Positions 7,878 through 16,146 of a stretch of DNA of 64,000 nucleotides are shown in pieces. Below the pieces are notes generated by a model that was not told the DNA's origin, made no database searches, and saw only the letters and a program-made list of their open reading frames with translations. The stretch lies in the NCBI GenBank assembly GCA_965219305.1, contig OZ244725.1, positions 2,480,001 to 2,544,000 of the forward strand. Reading direction: 5' to 3'. The stretch's first letter is position 1, and the number at the start of each line of letters is the position of its first letter. The stretch comes from DATHTS01 sp965219305. GTDB taxonomy: Bacteria; Acidobacteriota; Blastocatellia; Pyrinomonadales; Pyrinomonadaceae. The translations under genes were made by a program, and so were the position numbers.

Positions 7878-9019
7878 CTTATATATTAAGTTTGGCAATT
7901 AGATGATAAAAATTGACTGCCAAAAAAGAAACGAAATACCAATTTATAATAGGTTCCAGAAACCATTCATAAGTAAGGTTACTCGTTTCTTCAAATTTAG
8001 TTTAACCCGAACAGTTACCTGGTCAGCAAAGACCGCATCTTTTACAAGTATGGGAAAGCTATTTAACACTATCAATATTGGTATTGATGTCGCCAAAGAC
8101 GAATTAATTATTTTCCTTAATCGGTGATCAATCAACTATGAGCATCGCCAACAGCCAAGCGGCATTAACTGATTTGGCTAAAATTTGGCAGACGTTTCCA
8201 AGTCTGTCGCGCATCGTCATCGAAGCTTCGGGCGGTTATGAAACTTTAACCGTTTCGATGTTGATGAACTGAAAACTGCCGGTGTACTCGTTAATCCGAA
8301 GCGCGTTCGAGACTTTGCCAAAGGACTAGGCAAGCTGGCGAAAACATATCGCATTGATGCCGCTATGCTTGCTGTCTTCGGACAAATAACTAAACACTTT
8401 GCTCTATTAGCTTCCCAGTTCTGAACAGGCGCAGTTGGCTGAATCGGTTGCTCGTCGCGGGCAGTTGGTGATTATGAAAGCTACCGGGCAGACGCGTTAA
8501 AAACAAGCTACCGTCTCCATCAAATCAAGTATCACCAGCCATCTGCAATGGCTGGAAACAAAAATTCAAGCCATTGATACCGATTTACAGCAGAAAATCA
8601 AAGATCATCAACCGTTTCAGTAGTTGGATTAATGCCTCCAGTCGGTTTCAGGCATCGGACCGGCGGCTTCCGCGACGCTGCTCGCCGAACTGCCGGAGCC
8701 GGGAAAGATTTCCGCCAAAGAAATTTCTGCCTTAGTCGGATTGGCTCCGTCTGCCGCCGATAGCGGACGGCATCGTGGACAAAGACGCATTATTGGCGGT
8801 CGAAGTCAGGTCAGAAAGGCACTCTACATGGCAACCATTGCGGCAATCCACTGCAACCGGGACGATCAATCAGTTTTATCAAAGACTCAAAGAACACGGC
8901 AAACCATCGAAGGTGGCGATTATTGCGGCTGCCAGAAAATTATTGTGATGCTTGAATGCCATTGCCAGAGACAATTCATTCTGGTCGTCTGTTTCGATTT
9001 GATTTTTATTACAGTTGCT
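7878..9019 (+). mobile_element. IS110-family element inserted in IS3 OrfA
   Basis: The ends are inferred from the disrupted host gene. Left flank 'TTTTTCCA' + CT (7878-7879) and right flank CT (9018-9019) + 'TGTAAATCG' rejoin to restore the IS3 OrfA codons ACG ATT TAC AAG TGG AAA. Like other IS110 elements it has no terminal inverted repeats or target duplication beyond the short core. About 170 bp of non-coding left end precede the transposase start and about 15 bp follow it. In IS110 elements such a left end encodes the bridge RNA; whether this relic folds that way is unknown. Confidence 0.65.
8050..9002 (+). pseudogene. IS110-family DEDD transposase, multiply frameshifted
   Basis: It begins 'MGKLFNTINIGIDVAKDELIIFL' (the first RuvC-like Asp in GIDVAK) and continues across frames with 'IVIEASGGYETL', 'VNPKRVRDFAKGLGKLAKTYRIDAAMLAVFG', 'AESVARRGQLVIMK', 'SVSGIGPAASATLLAELPEPGKISAKEISALVGLAPSAADSG', 'GGRSQVRKALYMAT' and 'NAIARDNSFWSS'. 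At least four frameshifts or stops break the gene. The normally conserved first Asp of 'KTDRIDA' reads Tyr here. It is dead, but every block of the family is present in order, so it is a full-length relic. Confidence 0.8.
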
Positions 9020-9131
9020 TGTAAATCGTGTTCTCATTTACGCCCAGCTCCCAGGAGATCGAAACTACCGATTGCCCGTCCAAATACTTTTTAACTGTTT
9101 CTTTTTTGAATTCCTTATCGTATTTTTTCAC
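9020..9131 (-). pseudogene. IS3-family OrfA, N-terminal helix-turn-helix part
   Basis: From GTG (9129-9131) the minus strand reads 'KKYDKEFKKETVKKYLDGQ' then 'SVVSISWELGVNENTIYK', a typical IS3 OrfA HTH. The frame leaves IS3 sequence at the CT core of the IS110 insertion and then reads 'QL' and stop from IS110 DNA. Confidence 0.65.
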
Positions 9132-9173
9132 ACTCTCATTTTACAGAGAGTTTTCCTCTTGGATAATTAAACC

Positions 9174-9545
9174 ATCTCAGTGAAGGATGGGAAAGTAAAA
9201 GTTAGTGAAATAAAAAAAAGGATTTTTATGCTTTTAATCTTCTGCCTTATTTGCCACATTTAAATATATTGAAATCCTTTGTCGCAAGATTTCAATTCTA
9301 ATGGCTTAAGCCGCCAGATTATATTTCATTTGAGACATATAATCGAAGCAATCAAAAAAATCTCGAGCAAATTATGAGCAGAACACAAAATTAACTTTAA
9401 GGACAGAGTATTTATAAAAATAATTTTGTCTTTTACTTAGTAGCAAAAAACAAGCATTGCTTAGGGAAACTTACTTTTGTTATGCTTCATTTGGTTATAA
9501 ATTTTTGCCTGTGTCTTCTTGTATTTAGTGATTTGAGTAAAAAAA
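9174..9545. other. AT-rich intergenic region before the ROK regulator
   Basis: About 370 bp with no convincing gene. A 20-codon minus-strand segment at 9306-9368 ends 'DYMSQMKYNLAA' and might be another transposase tail, but is too short to assign. The promoter of the downstream ROK gene should be here; no clear operator palindrome was found. Confidence 0.4.
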
Positions 9546-10766
9546 ATGAATGTTTTTGTATCCGAAGTTAAAGCCGAACGTAAAACAAATATGTTAAATC
9601 CCGCAAAAACGACGCGGATGCTTTTGCGTATTATTCGCGGTTTGCAGCCTATTTCGCGGATTGAAATCGCTCGTCATCTAGATATAAACCGCAGCACGGT
9701 AACGGATATTGTCAAACCGTTGATTGCGAGCGACATCATTCGTGAAAAATCTTATCGAAAAGAAGATACAAATCGTTTACAGGGACGACCGCCGATAGGT
9801 TTATATTTTAATGACGAGGACGATTTTTTTGTCGGTTTGAACCTTGGCGTTCGGCACAGTCAGGTCGGTTTGGCAACTATTGTCGGTGAAGTCCTAGCGG
9901 AAGAAGAATTTAAAACGCCGACAAATCCTTTTGCTGCTCTAAAAACAGCGCGGGGAAAAATTGAAAAATTATGTGCCGAAGTCAAAAATCGCAAATTGAG
10001 AACTGTTGGAGTCAGCGTTCCGGGTCCGACGGATGAAACGCGGAGAAAGTTGCTCTATGCGCCGCATCTGGGTTGGACTAACATTCCAATTGCGGATAAA
10101 TTGGATTTCGGCAATGTTCCGGTGGTCGTCGAAAATGACTCGACGGCGGCGGCGATCTTCGAGTCCAAAATGAAAATGCAGGAATTGCCGGACGGTTTGC
10201 TCAGCAACTTTATTTTGATTCGTTCGGGAACGGGAATCGGTGTCGGGTTGGTTATTGACGGCGAAATCTACCGCGGCACGGAAGGTGGACAAGGAAGTGC
10301 CGGAGAATTCGGTCATATGACGATTATGGCGGGCGGTAAACAATGCGTCTGCGGAAATCGCGGTTGTTGGGAAAAATATGCATCGGCTTCATCCGCCGCT
10401 TCTCTCTATACCGGCGACCGCGCGACATTTGAAGCGGGAAAAATGCCGCGTTTTGTTGAAATTGTTGCCCGCGCCGAATCCGGGGAAATCAGAGCGCAGA
10501 GAACGCTCGAAAAAATCGGAGAATATCTCGGCATCGGTATTTCCAATGTCATTATGGGCATCGGAATTCAAAAAGTAATTGTCAGCGGACGACTTGTATA
10601 TGGCTGGAAATACATCAATAATCCGCTTCGAGAAGCAGTAAAAAGAAGTATTGTCGGCAAAACATCGTCGTGGACGGTTGAATGCGGTGAACCGAAAGGT
10701 TCGGCTCTCGGCGGCGCACTTGAGGTTGCTGTCGAGGAATATATTACAAACAGACTTGTAATATAA
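9546..10766 (+). CDS. ROK-family transcriptional regulator
   Basis: A 406-residue NagC/XylR-type regulator. A winged helix-turn-helix (about residues 22-80, 'PISRIEIARHLDINRSTVTDIVKPLI') is followed by a sugar-kinase-like ROK domain with 'GVSVPGPTDE' (about 150), the ligand-site block 'SAGEFGHMTI' and the zinc motif 'CVCGNRGCWEKY'. The ATPase-type 'VENDSTAAA' motif is also present. Such proteins usually repress sugar-use genes until a sugar or sugar phosphate binds. A start at codon 16 ('MLNPAKTTR') fits many homologues better than the ATG at 9546. The gene stands alone between the IS graveyard and a convergent hydrolase gene, so its target is unclear. Confidence 0.85.
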   Translation: MNVFVSEVKAERKTNMLNPAKTTRMLLRIIRGLQPISRIEIARHLDINRSTVTDIVKPLIASDIIREKSYRKEDTNRLQGRPPIGLYFNDEDDFFVGLNLGVRHSQVGLATIVGEVLAEEEFKTPTNPFAALKTARGKIEKLCAEVKNRKLRTVGVSVPGPTDETRRKLLYAPHLGWTNIPIADKLDFGNVPVVVENDSTAAAIFESKMKMQELPDGLLSNFILIRSGTGIGVGLVIDGEIYRGTEGGQGSAGEFGHMTIMAGGKQCVCGNRGCWEKYASASSAASLYTGDRATFEAGKMPRFVEIVARAESGEIRAQRTLEKIGEYLGIGISNVIMGIGIQKVIVSGRLVYGWKYINNPLREAVKRSIVGKTSSWTVECGEPKGSALGGALEVAVEEYITNRLVI

Positions 10767-10811
10767 AAATCCCGTTTCCCGTTTTGTTTACTGCTAACTG
10801 ATTTACTTATC

Positions 10812-11834
10812 TCAGGAATTCGATTTTTTATCGGACTCCACATTGTTTTTCGATTTTTCAATCAACTCTAGGTTTTCTTCATAAGTCAACATTTTTTGCC
10901 GATTATTTTCCGGCGGATAAAAATGTTTCCCGTAAACCGGATAAGCCTCCGTTCGCAAATGTGCGAGAAATGAATGACCTTTGCGAACTTCGCGTTCGTG
11001 TCTTAAAGCCGAAATATCAATCGGAGCAACGACGATTCTCTCGCCCGCTCCCGGCGAAGCGTCGGCGAGCAATCTGCCTTCAAAATCAACAATTTGACTG
11101 CCGCCCGACCACGAATACGGCGGGTAATTTTTCAACTGTGCGGCTTGATTTGAAGCGACGACAAACGCCGTATTTTCGATCGCTCTCGCACGATTGATGA
11201 TCGTCCACCAATCCATCGGCGCGGTCGCGTTCCACGGGTCCATATAAGCCGAAACTCGAATCAAAACTTCCGCGCCGTTCGCCGCAAGCTGCCGCAAAAC
11301 TTCCGGGAAAAGCCAATCGTAACAAATCGCCGTTCCCAATTTTCCGATCGGCGTGTCGGCGACCGGAAAAAGCTCTTCCTCATAACCTTCGATGTCGTGC
11401 GGACTCGTGTGAACTTCATACGGAATCCAAGTGTTGACCTTGCGGTATTTATACAAAATTCCTTCCGGCGCTATCAGACAGGTCGTGTTAAAAAGCGCGT
11501 TTTTATATTTCGCGTCGCGTTCGAGCATCGAACCGCTTTGAATGTAAATATTGTGTTCTTTCGCCTTTTCGACCAAACGGTCAGTATGTTCATTCGGAAT
11601 TTCGACCGCGAGTTTTTCGAGCAATTCCTGCGCCGTTTCAAAAACCGGCGCACAATGCGCGAATTCGGGAAAGGTCACGAGTTTAACGGGCAAAAACGGC
11701 GCGCTTCCCGCAACCGCCGAATCAATTATCGAAAGAATTCTGTCCGTATTCCCACGCATTTCGCTGCGTTTCGTCGGATTTATTAAATCCGTCTGGCAAG
11801 CGGCGGCAGAATATCTGATGTGTTCCATAATCAC
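10812..11834 (-). CDS. Carbon-nitrogen hydrolase (nitrilase superfamily)
   Basis: A 340-residue cytosolic enzyme with the nitrilase-type triad: E57 in 'TFPEF', K132 in 'YRKVNTW' and C171 in 'AICYDWLFPE'. These enzymes cleave amides, nitriles or N-carbamoyl groups. The long insert around 'WIPYEVHTSPHDIEGYEEELFPV' and the C-terminal tail 'GHSFLAHLRTEAYPVYGKHFYPP' point to a branch outside the well-studied amidase or N-carbamoylputrescine types, so the substrate is left open. It is convergent with the ROK regulator and co-directional with the toxin-antitoxin pair upstream. Confidence 0.85.
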   Translation of the reverse strand: MIMEHIRYSAAACQTDLINPTKRSEMRGNTDRILSIIDSAVAGSAPFLPVKLVTFPEFAHCAPVFETAQELLEKLAVEIPNEHTDRLVEKAKEHNIYIQSGSMLERDAKYKNALFNTTCLIAPEGILYKYRKVNTWIPYEVHTSPHDIEGYEEELFPVADTPIGKLGTAICYDWLFPEVLRQLAANGAEVLIRVSAYMDPWNATAPMDWWTIINRARAIENTAFVVASNQAAQLKNYPPYSWSGGSQIVDFEGRLLADASPGAGERIVVAPIDISALRHEREVRKGHSFLAHLRTEAYPVYGKHFYPPENNRQKMLTYEENLELIEKSKNNVESDKKSNS

Positions 11835-11850
11835 GAAATTAATTTAACTG

Positions 11851-12300
11851 CTAAATATCGAGCAATTGGCGTTTGAGAATCGGTGAAAGTCGAAAATCGG
11901 TTTGTTCTAAAATCTCAACTATTTCCTGCATATCTTTGATAAATCCGGCTTCTTTAGCTTTGATAATAATGCCGAGCGTGCCGATAATTTTAATACCCAA
12001 ATCTCTGGCAATAAGTCTGCCTTTGCGTTCTTCTATAACTAATAAAGCGTCTTCGGTTTGTTCCAAATACAAAGCCATCGCGCTTGCTTCGCCTTCGTCC
12101 AAATTTAAGGCGATTATTTTGGAAGTTCGAACCGCATCCGCTTTTTTAACAATAATCCATTCGGGCAACTGCTCACCGAGTTCATTTTTTACCTGTTCCG
12201 TTATCCAAACTTCACCAAAAAGAAGACGCAAAATTTCCGTCAAATTTATTTTGCTCAAAATTATCAAACAACTCGTATCGGAAATAACGATCCTTTTCAT
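11851..12300 (-). CDS. DUF3368 PIN-like toxin candidate
   Basis: A 149-residue protein beginning 'MKRIVISDTSCLIILSKI', which has the N-terminal Asp of PIN-type ribonucleases, and continuing with 'LDEGEASAMALYLE' and 'LVIEERKGRLIARDLGI', the acidic residues expected to complete the metal site. DUF3368 proteins are paired with UPF0175 antitoxins, as here. The likely role is an RNA-cleaving toxin or its inactive relative. Its ATG overlaps the antitoxin's TGA by four bases. All of the acidic residues appear intact. Confidence 0.85.
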   Translation of the reverse strand: MKRIVISDTSCLIILSKINLTEILRLLFGEVWITEQVKNELGEQLPEWIIVKKADAVRTSKIIALNLDEGEASAMALYLEQTEDALLVIEERKGRLIARDLGIKIIGTLGIIIKAKEAGFIKDMQEIVEILEQTDFRLSPILKRQLLDI

Positions 12301-12527
12301 AAGAGTGATAAATTTTCCTCATCTAATGTATAGCCGAAAACCGATACATTATATTTGCCCAGCAATTCGATAAACGCTCTTTTTGATAACCCGACAATTT
12401 CCGCCGCTTGTCCCGAACTTATGTTGCCCGTTTCGTAAAGTTTTGAAGCCAAAAGCATTCTTATTTCAAAGTCGCTCAAGCCGAGATTTTTCGGTAGTTT
12501 TAAAGTTATGCTGGTTTGCTCCGTCAT
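12297..12527 (-). CDS. UPF0175-family antitoxin
   Basis: A 76-residue protein with the UPF0175 pattern: an N-terminal strand ('SITLKLPKNL'), then 'ASKLYETGNISSGQAAEIVGLSKRAFIELLGKYNVSVFGY', a helix-turn-helix-like segment. These small proteins are the partners of DUF3368 toxins and probably repress their own operon while neutralising the toxin. It is the first gene of a two-gene unit with an ATGA overlap to the toxin. Confidence 0.85.
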   Translation of the reverse strand: MTEQTSITLKLPKNLGLSDFEIRMLLASKLYETGNISSGQAAEIVGLSKRAFIELLGKYNVSVFGYTLDEENLSLL

Positions 12528-12573
12528 TTTATTTACCTTTTCTTGCTGAATTTTAACATTAATTCTAAAAATT

Positions 12574-15500
12574 TTATTTCAACAATAATGTCGTGATGCG
12601 CGGCAGAAAGTCTTTTACGGTTCGCGTCGTGTATTCGTCGTAGATTTTCTGCTTATCTTCGGTCATTGGAAAACGCTCGTTTTTGCCGTATGGATATTTC
12701 GTCATCGCCTTAAAAGGCATCGGAAAAACCGCGTCCGGCGAGGCGGAATTGATGTCCATTTCTTTGCTGTAACCGTCAGCGTAAAGTAAAAACGTGTATT
12801 TTTTGTTTTTCGGCAAAACGGGCAAAGCGTCGAAACTTAAAACGAGTTCGTCGCCGGTTTTTGAAATTACGAAAACGTCGTCAATTTCATTCAGTAAAGG
12901 TTTTACGTCGCCCGTTCGGGTAAATTTTCCGGCGAAATATTTCCATCGTCCGTCGCTGACAACTTTTTGATAATCAGGCGCGATCATTTCATTCATTCTC
13001 GTTTCAACGGAAAATCCGCGTTCGCGCAAATCGGCGTTTGCGGGTTTGATTTCGGTTGTTTTCAAGTTTGAATTTTGCTCGCTCGTGTCAACCGCAATTG
13101 AATCCCAAAAAGTTTTAAAATTTGTAACAATCCGAACTTCGCGCGAATCGGTGAGAAATTTTCCGGTCAGATCAACGACCAAAGTTTGCGGTCGCCCGAT
13201 GGAAATTCCGATGCTGTCAATCACGGTTTGCCATTCGCCGCGTTTATTTTTGACCTGCAATTGCGGCAAGAATTGCGATTTCCCGCTCTGCGATGCGGCG
13301 AGATTGTCCGACGAGAAAGCGTAATCCGTCCAACCTGTTAAAAGCAAAAGCGTTCTGCCTTTGTAATTTTTCTTGTCGTCCAAATTCAAAGTTAAATTAT
13401 GAGTTTCGGCGTAACCGCGAATGTTTAGAGACTTGAAATCGTCGTAAAAAACGCGGTCGAGTTTTTCGATTTTCGGCAAGATATTTTCGCCGTTCGTCGC
13501 AACTGCTGAAATCGGCGCGTGTGCATTTTTCGCCGAATACAAAATTTTCTGTCCGGCAGTCGGAATTCCTAAACCTTCATTCGGAAAGACTTCCGTGTCT
13601 GCATCGTGTTCGACCGCGACGAGTTTTAATTTGTCCAAAAACAAAACTTCTTCGAGTTCGTTCGTTATGCGAATCTCGTATTTGCCGTTTTTCGGCTTTA
13701 ACTGATCGGAAGTTATCCGCACGAATTCGTCGGAATCGGAATTGTTATAAACGCCTTTTCCCTGCCAATTCCCCATCTCGCCGCCGCCGAGAAAATCCGT
13801 AATGAACTCGAATTTTTCGCCGTTCCAGGTGTAAAGATAAGGACACGAAGACGGTTTGCGGTCGAGTTCTTCGATCTTCGTAACTTCAAAATTTTTCGCC
13901 GTCGCCGTTTTCTCATTCGGATATTCGATTTCCGCTTGAACAACGCCCGAAGTCCAGATCACGCGCACGGCATCGGGATTTTCCCGCTTTCCCAAACCGA
14001 AATGAATTTCCGAAGGCGCGGGCATCGGACTTGCCGAATAGCTTTCCAATTTCTGCGTCAAACTTCCCGAACGCATATCAATTTTCGCGCCGATTCCCGT
14101 GCGATTACTGACGCGACCTTGCAGAAAAACAATATCCGAATTGTTCGCATTTCCGCCGTCATTTTGCAAAAAATGCGGCGTTCCATTCTCGTCAAAAGTT
14201 AAAAGATCAATGTCGCCGTCGTTATCAACATCGGACGCAAGTAATTCATCGGAAGCTGCGAATGTTGTTTTAAAAATCTTCGAATCGGCTTTTGCCCAAC
14301 CGTCGCCCAAATTTCTGATCGCCGTCAAACCTTTCGGCGTGTTGACCACCAGATCGAGCAAACCGTCATTATCATAATCAACAAACTGTGCGGCATTTGC
14401 GTTTTCTGTTTCCGTCGGCGCGTCTTTTAAAACGAACTTCCCGCGTCCGTCGGAAACTGCCCAAATTCCCGATTTTCCTTTTTGCCCGAAAAAGAAATCA
14501 ACATAAGAATCTTTGTTAAAATCTCCGACAGCGGCGCAAGTCCAAGTTCCTTTTGTATTTAAACCGACTTCTTCAGCGACGTTGCGGAAACTCGTATCAC
14601 GCAAATTTCGATACAAAACCGGATTTTCATTTGCAGATAAAAAGAGCAGATCAATGTCGCGCCGATTGTCATAATCGGTCGGAACGACGCTCACTGCCGT
14701 CATTATGCCGTTTATTTTCGCTTCCTTTGAGTAATCAACAAAAGTGCCGTCGCCGTTGTTGCGAAAAAGTTTGTTCGTCGTTTTTCCAGAACCGCCGATG
14801 ACAATATCAAGGTCGCCGTCGTGGTCGACATCTGCAAAAGCCGCTGAATTTGCTGGAGTTTCTGTTTCGTTGGCGGGAATTTTCGCAGTCGCCGTAACAT
14901 CCGCGAATTTTCCGTTTCCGAGATTTTTATAAAGTGTGTTTTGTTTCGGTCGCAAAACGAAAATGTCGTTCAAATTATTGTTGTCAAAATCGCCCGTAAC
15001 AACGCGATAACCGATTTCATTTGAACTTTTGGCAAAATCGCCGGAATCTTTTGTTATATCAACAAATTTCCCGCCGTCGTTGCGAAAGATTTTCGCCGGA
15101 TTTGTCAGAATTATGTCCGAATCGCCGTCCGAATCGAAATCGAAAAACGCCGCATCGTGAAGCGTCGGCGATTTTTCGGGTTTTACGTTTTCCAGACCGA
15201 TCTTTGTTTCCTGAAATGAAACTTTCGGCGCGGTTTTGTCAACGAGTTCATTTTCCGCGCCTGTCGAAGCGATGGCTTCGGCGTAGCGACCTTGTTCGAG
15301 ATAATTTTGCCCGATATTCGTCGCCGCGCCGGATTGCCGCAAATCCTGAAAATTTTTCATCAACTGCTTGCCTTCGTCGCGCGCGTCGTTTCGCAAAAGC
15401 ACGGTCGCTAAATTGTAAAGCGCGGTCGAATTATACGGTTCGGCGGCAATCGCCGTACGAAAATTCTTTTCCGCTTCGGCGTAATTTTTTTGTTGAATGT

Positions 15501-15981
15501 AAATTTGTCCGAGATTGACGTTCGCGCCGACATCGTTCGGGTCGAATTTGAGAACTTTTTCAAAAAACGCGACGGCTTCATCCGTGCGATTCTGATTTCG
15601 TGCGATCAGACCGAGCATATACGACGGCTGCGGTTTGTCCGGCGCGAGTTCGTCGGCGATGACGGCGGATTTCTGCGCTTCTTCGAACTTTTGCGCGTTA
15701 AACTGTGCGATTGCTAGATTTATATTGGCAAGTTTTGATTTCGGATTGAGTTCGACCGCTTTCCTGAAAGATTTCACGGCTTCCGCATAATCGAATTGTT
15801 CGAGCCGCGCAACGCCGATGTTATTTGCGCGATACGAATTTTCAATGTTTTCCGCCGAAATTTCTTTATCATTTTGCGCTAAAACTTTAACAAGAAAGTT
15901 TGACGGCAAAACGAGCCAGACGGCGAATGAAACCGTCAAAATTAGTAATGCTGAAACGGAAAACCGCAAATTTACTTTCAT
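12574..15981 (-). CDS. Secreted TPR-VCBS/FG-GAP-ASPIC/UnbV protein with large C-terminal domain
   Basis: A 1135-residue protein. N-terminal signal or anchor at about 9-35; TPR helices at about 45-235 ('NPKSKLANINLAIAQF', 'DPNDVGANVNLGQIY'); FG-GAP/VCBS propeller blades at about 270-620 with repeated calcium-type 'DFDSDGDSD', 'DVDHDGDLD' and 'DYDNDGLLD' loops; an ASPIC/UnbV domain at about 625-700; then about 430 residues beginning 'SCPYLYTWNGEKFEFITDFLGGGEMG' with no enzyme motif I recognise. It is probably extracytoplasmic and bound by protein contacts through the TPRs. Such proteins are numerous in Acidobacteriota, with no proven function. It stands between the toxin-antitoxin pair and a palindromic repeat. 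Confidence 0.85.
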   Translation of the reverse strand: MKVNLRFSVSALLILTVSFAVWLVLPSNFLVKVLAQNDKEISAENIENSYRANNIGVARLEQFDYAEAVKSFRKAVELNPKSKLANINLAIAQFNAQKFEEAQKSAVIADELAPDKPQPSYMLGLIARNQNRTDEAVAFFEKVLKFDPNDVGANVNLGQIYIQQKNYAEAEKNFRTAIAAEPYNSTALYNLATVLLRNDARDEGKQLMKNFQDLRQSGAATNIGQNYLEQGRYAEAIASTGAENELVDKTAPKVSFQETKIGLENVKPEKSPTLHDAAFFDFDSDGDSDIILTNPAKIFRNDGGKFVDITKDSGDFAKSSNEIGYRVVTGDFDNNNLNDIFVLRPKQNTLYKNLGNGKFADVTATAKIPANETETPANSAAFADVDHDGDLDIVIGGSGKTTNKLFRNNGDGTFVDYSKEAKINGIMTAVSVVPTDYDNRRDIDLLFLSANENPVLYRNLRDTSFRNVAEEVGLNTKGTWTCAAVGDFNKDSYVDFFFGQKGKSGIWAVSDGRGKFVLKDAPTETENANAAQFVDYDNDGLLDLVVNTPKGLTAIRNLGDGWAKADSKIFKTTFAASDELLASDVDNDGDIDLLTFDENGTPHFLQNDGGNANNSDIVFLQGRVSNRTGIGAKIDMRSGSLTQKLESYSASPMPAPSEIHFGLGKRENPDAVRVIWTSGVVQAEIEYPNEKTATAKNFEVTKIEELDRKPSSCPYLYTWNGEKFEFITDFLGGGEMGNWQGKGVYNNSDSDEFVRITSDQLKPKNGKYEIRITNELEEVLFLDKLKLVAVEHDADTEVFPNEGLGIPTAGQKILYSAKNAHAPISAVATNGENILPKIEKLDRVFYDDFKSLNIRGYAETHNLTLNLDDKKNYKGRTLLLLTGWTDYAFSSDNLAASQSGKSQFLPQLQVKNKRGEWQTVIDSIGISIGRPQTLVVDLTGKFLTDSREVRIVTNFKTFWDSIAVDTSEQNSNLKTTEIKPANADLRERGFSVETRMNEMIAPDYQKVVSDGRWKYFAGKFTRTGDVKPLLNEIDDVFVISKTGDELVLSFDALPVLPKNKKYTFLLYADGYSKEMDINSASPDAVFPMPFKAMTKYPYGKNERFPMTEDKQKIYDEYTTRTVKDFLPRITTLLLK

Positions 15982-16015
15982 AAAATTATCTTAACATTTG
16001 AAACGAAAAATGATT

Positions 16016-16131
16016 ATTTTGCCCGCGAAAAGCGCGAAATTACGCGAAAAAATTTCAGTTAAAAATGAAGCCGGTAATTACAATTAAAATTGTTAAATTA
16101 CAATTTTTTTGCGCAATTTCGCGGGCAAAAT
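16016..16131. repeat. Palindromic repeat, 'GCCCGCGAAA' family, second copy
   Basis: Arms ATTTTGCCCGCGAAA (16016-16030) and its complement ending at 16131 are complementary over 14-15 bases, flanking an AT-rich centre; the core matches the element at 3251-3394. It fills the gap between the TPR/VCBS gene start and the DegT gene end. Confidence 0.7.
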
Positions 16132-16146
16132 AATTCTTCACACAAT

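Larger units (their letters stand above)
7037..9173 (-). mobile_element. IS3-family element (copy B), split by an IS110 insertion
   Basis: Imperfect terminal inverted repeats of roughly 30 bp are visible: from 7039 inward 'GTCAAGTTAAACAAGAAAC', and from 9173 inward on the other strand 'TGGTTTAATTATCCAAGAGG', with both arms sharing an inner AAAACTCTC block. OrfA begins at the right end and OrfB ends at the left end. OrfA is cut by IS110 at 7878-9019; OrfB has frameshifts and an internal deletion. About 1 kb of IS3 sequence is left after removing IS110, shorter than the usual 1.2-1.5 kb. The element is inactive. Confidence 0.7.

Noticed and set aside
7903..8127. A 74-codon plus-strand frame covering the IS110 left end
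   Set aside because: The family protein starts at the ATG at 8050 ('MGKLFNTINIGIDVAK'); the upstream codons lie in the non-coding left end of the element.
9306..9368. Possible transposase tail 'DYMSQMKYNLAA' on the minus strand
   Set aside because: Only 20 codons, no upstream continuation in any frame; the resemblance is from memory and too weak to annotate.
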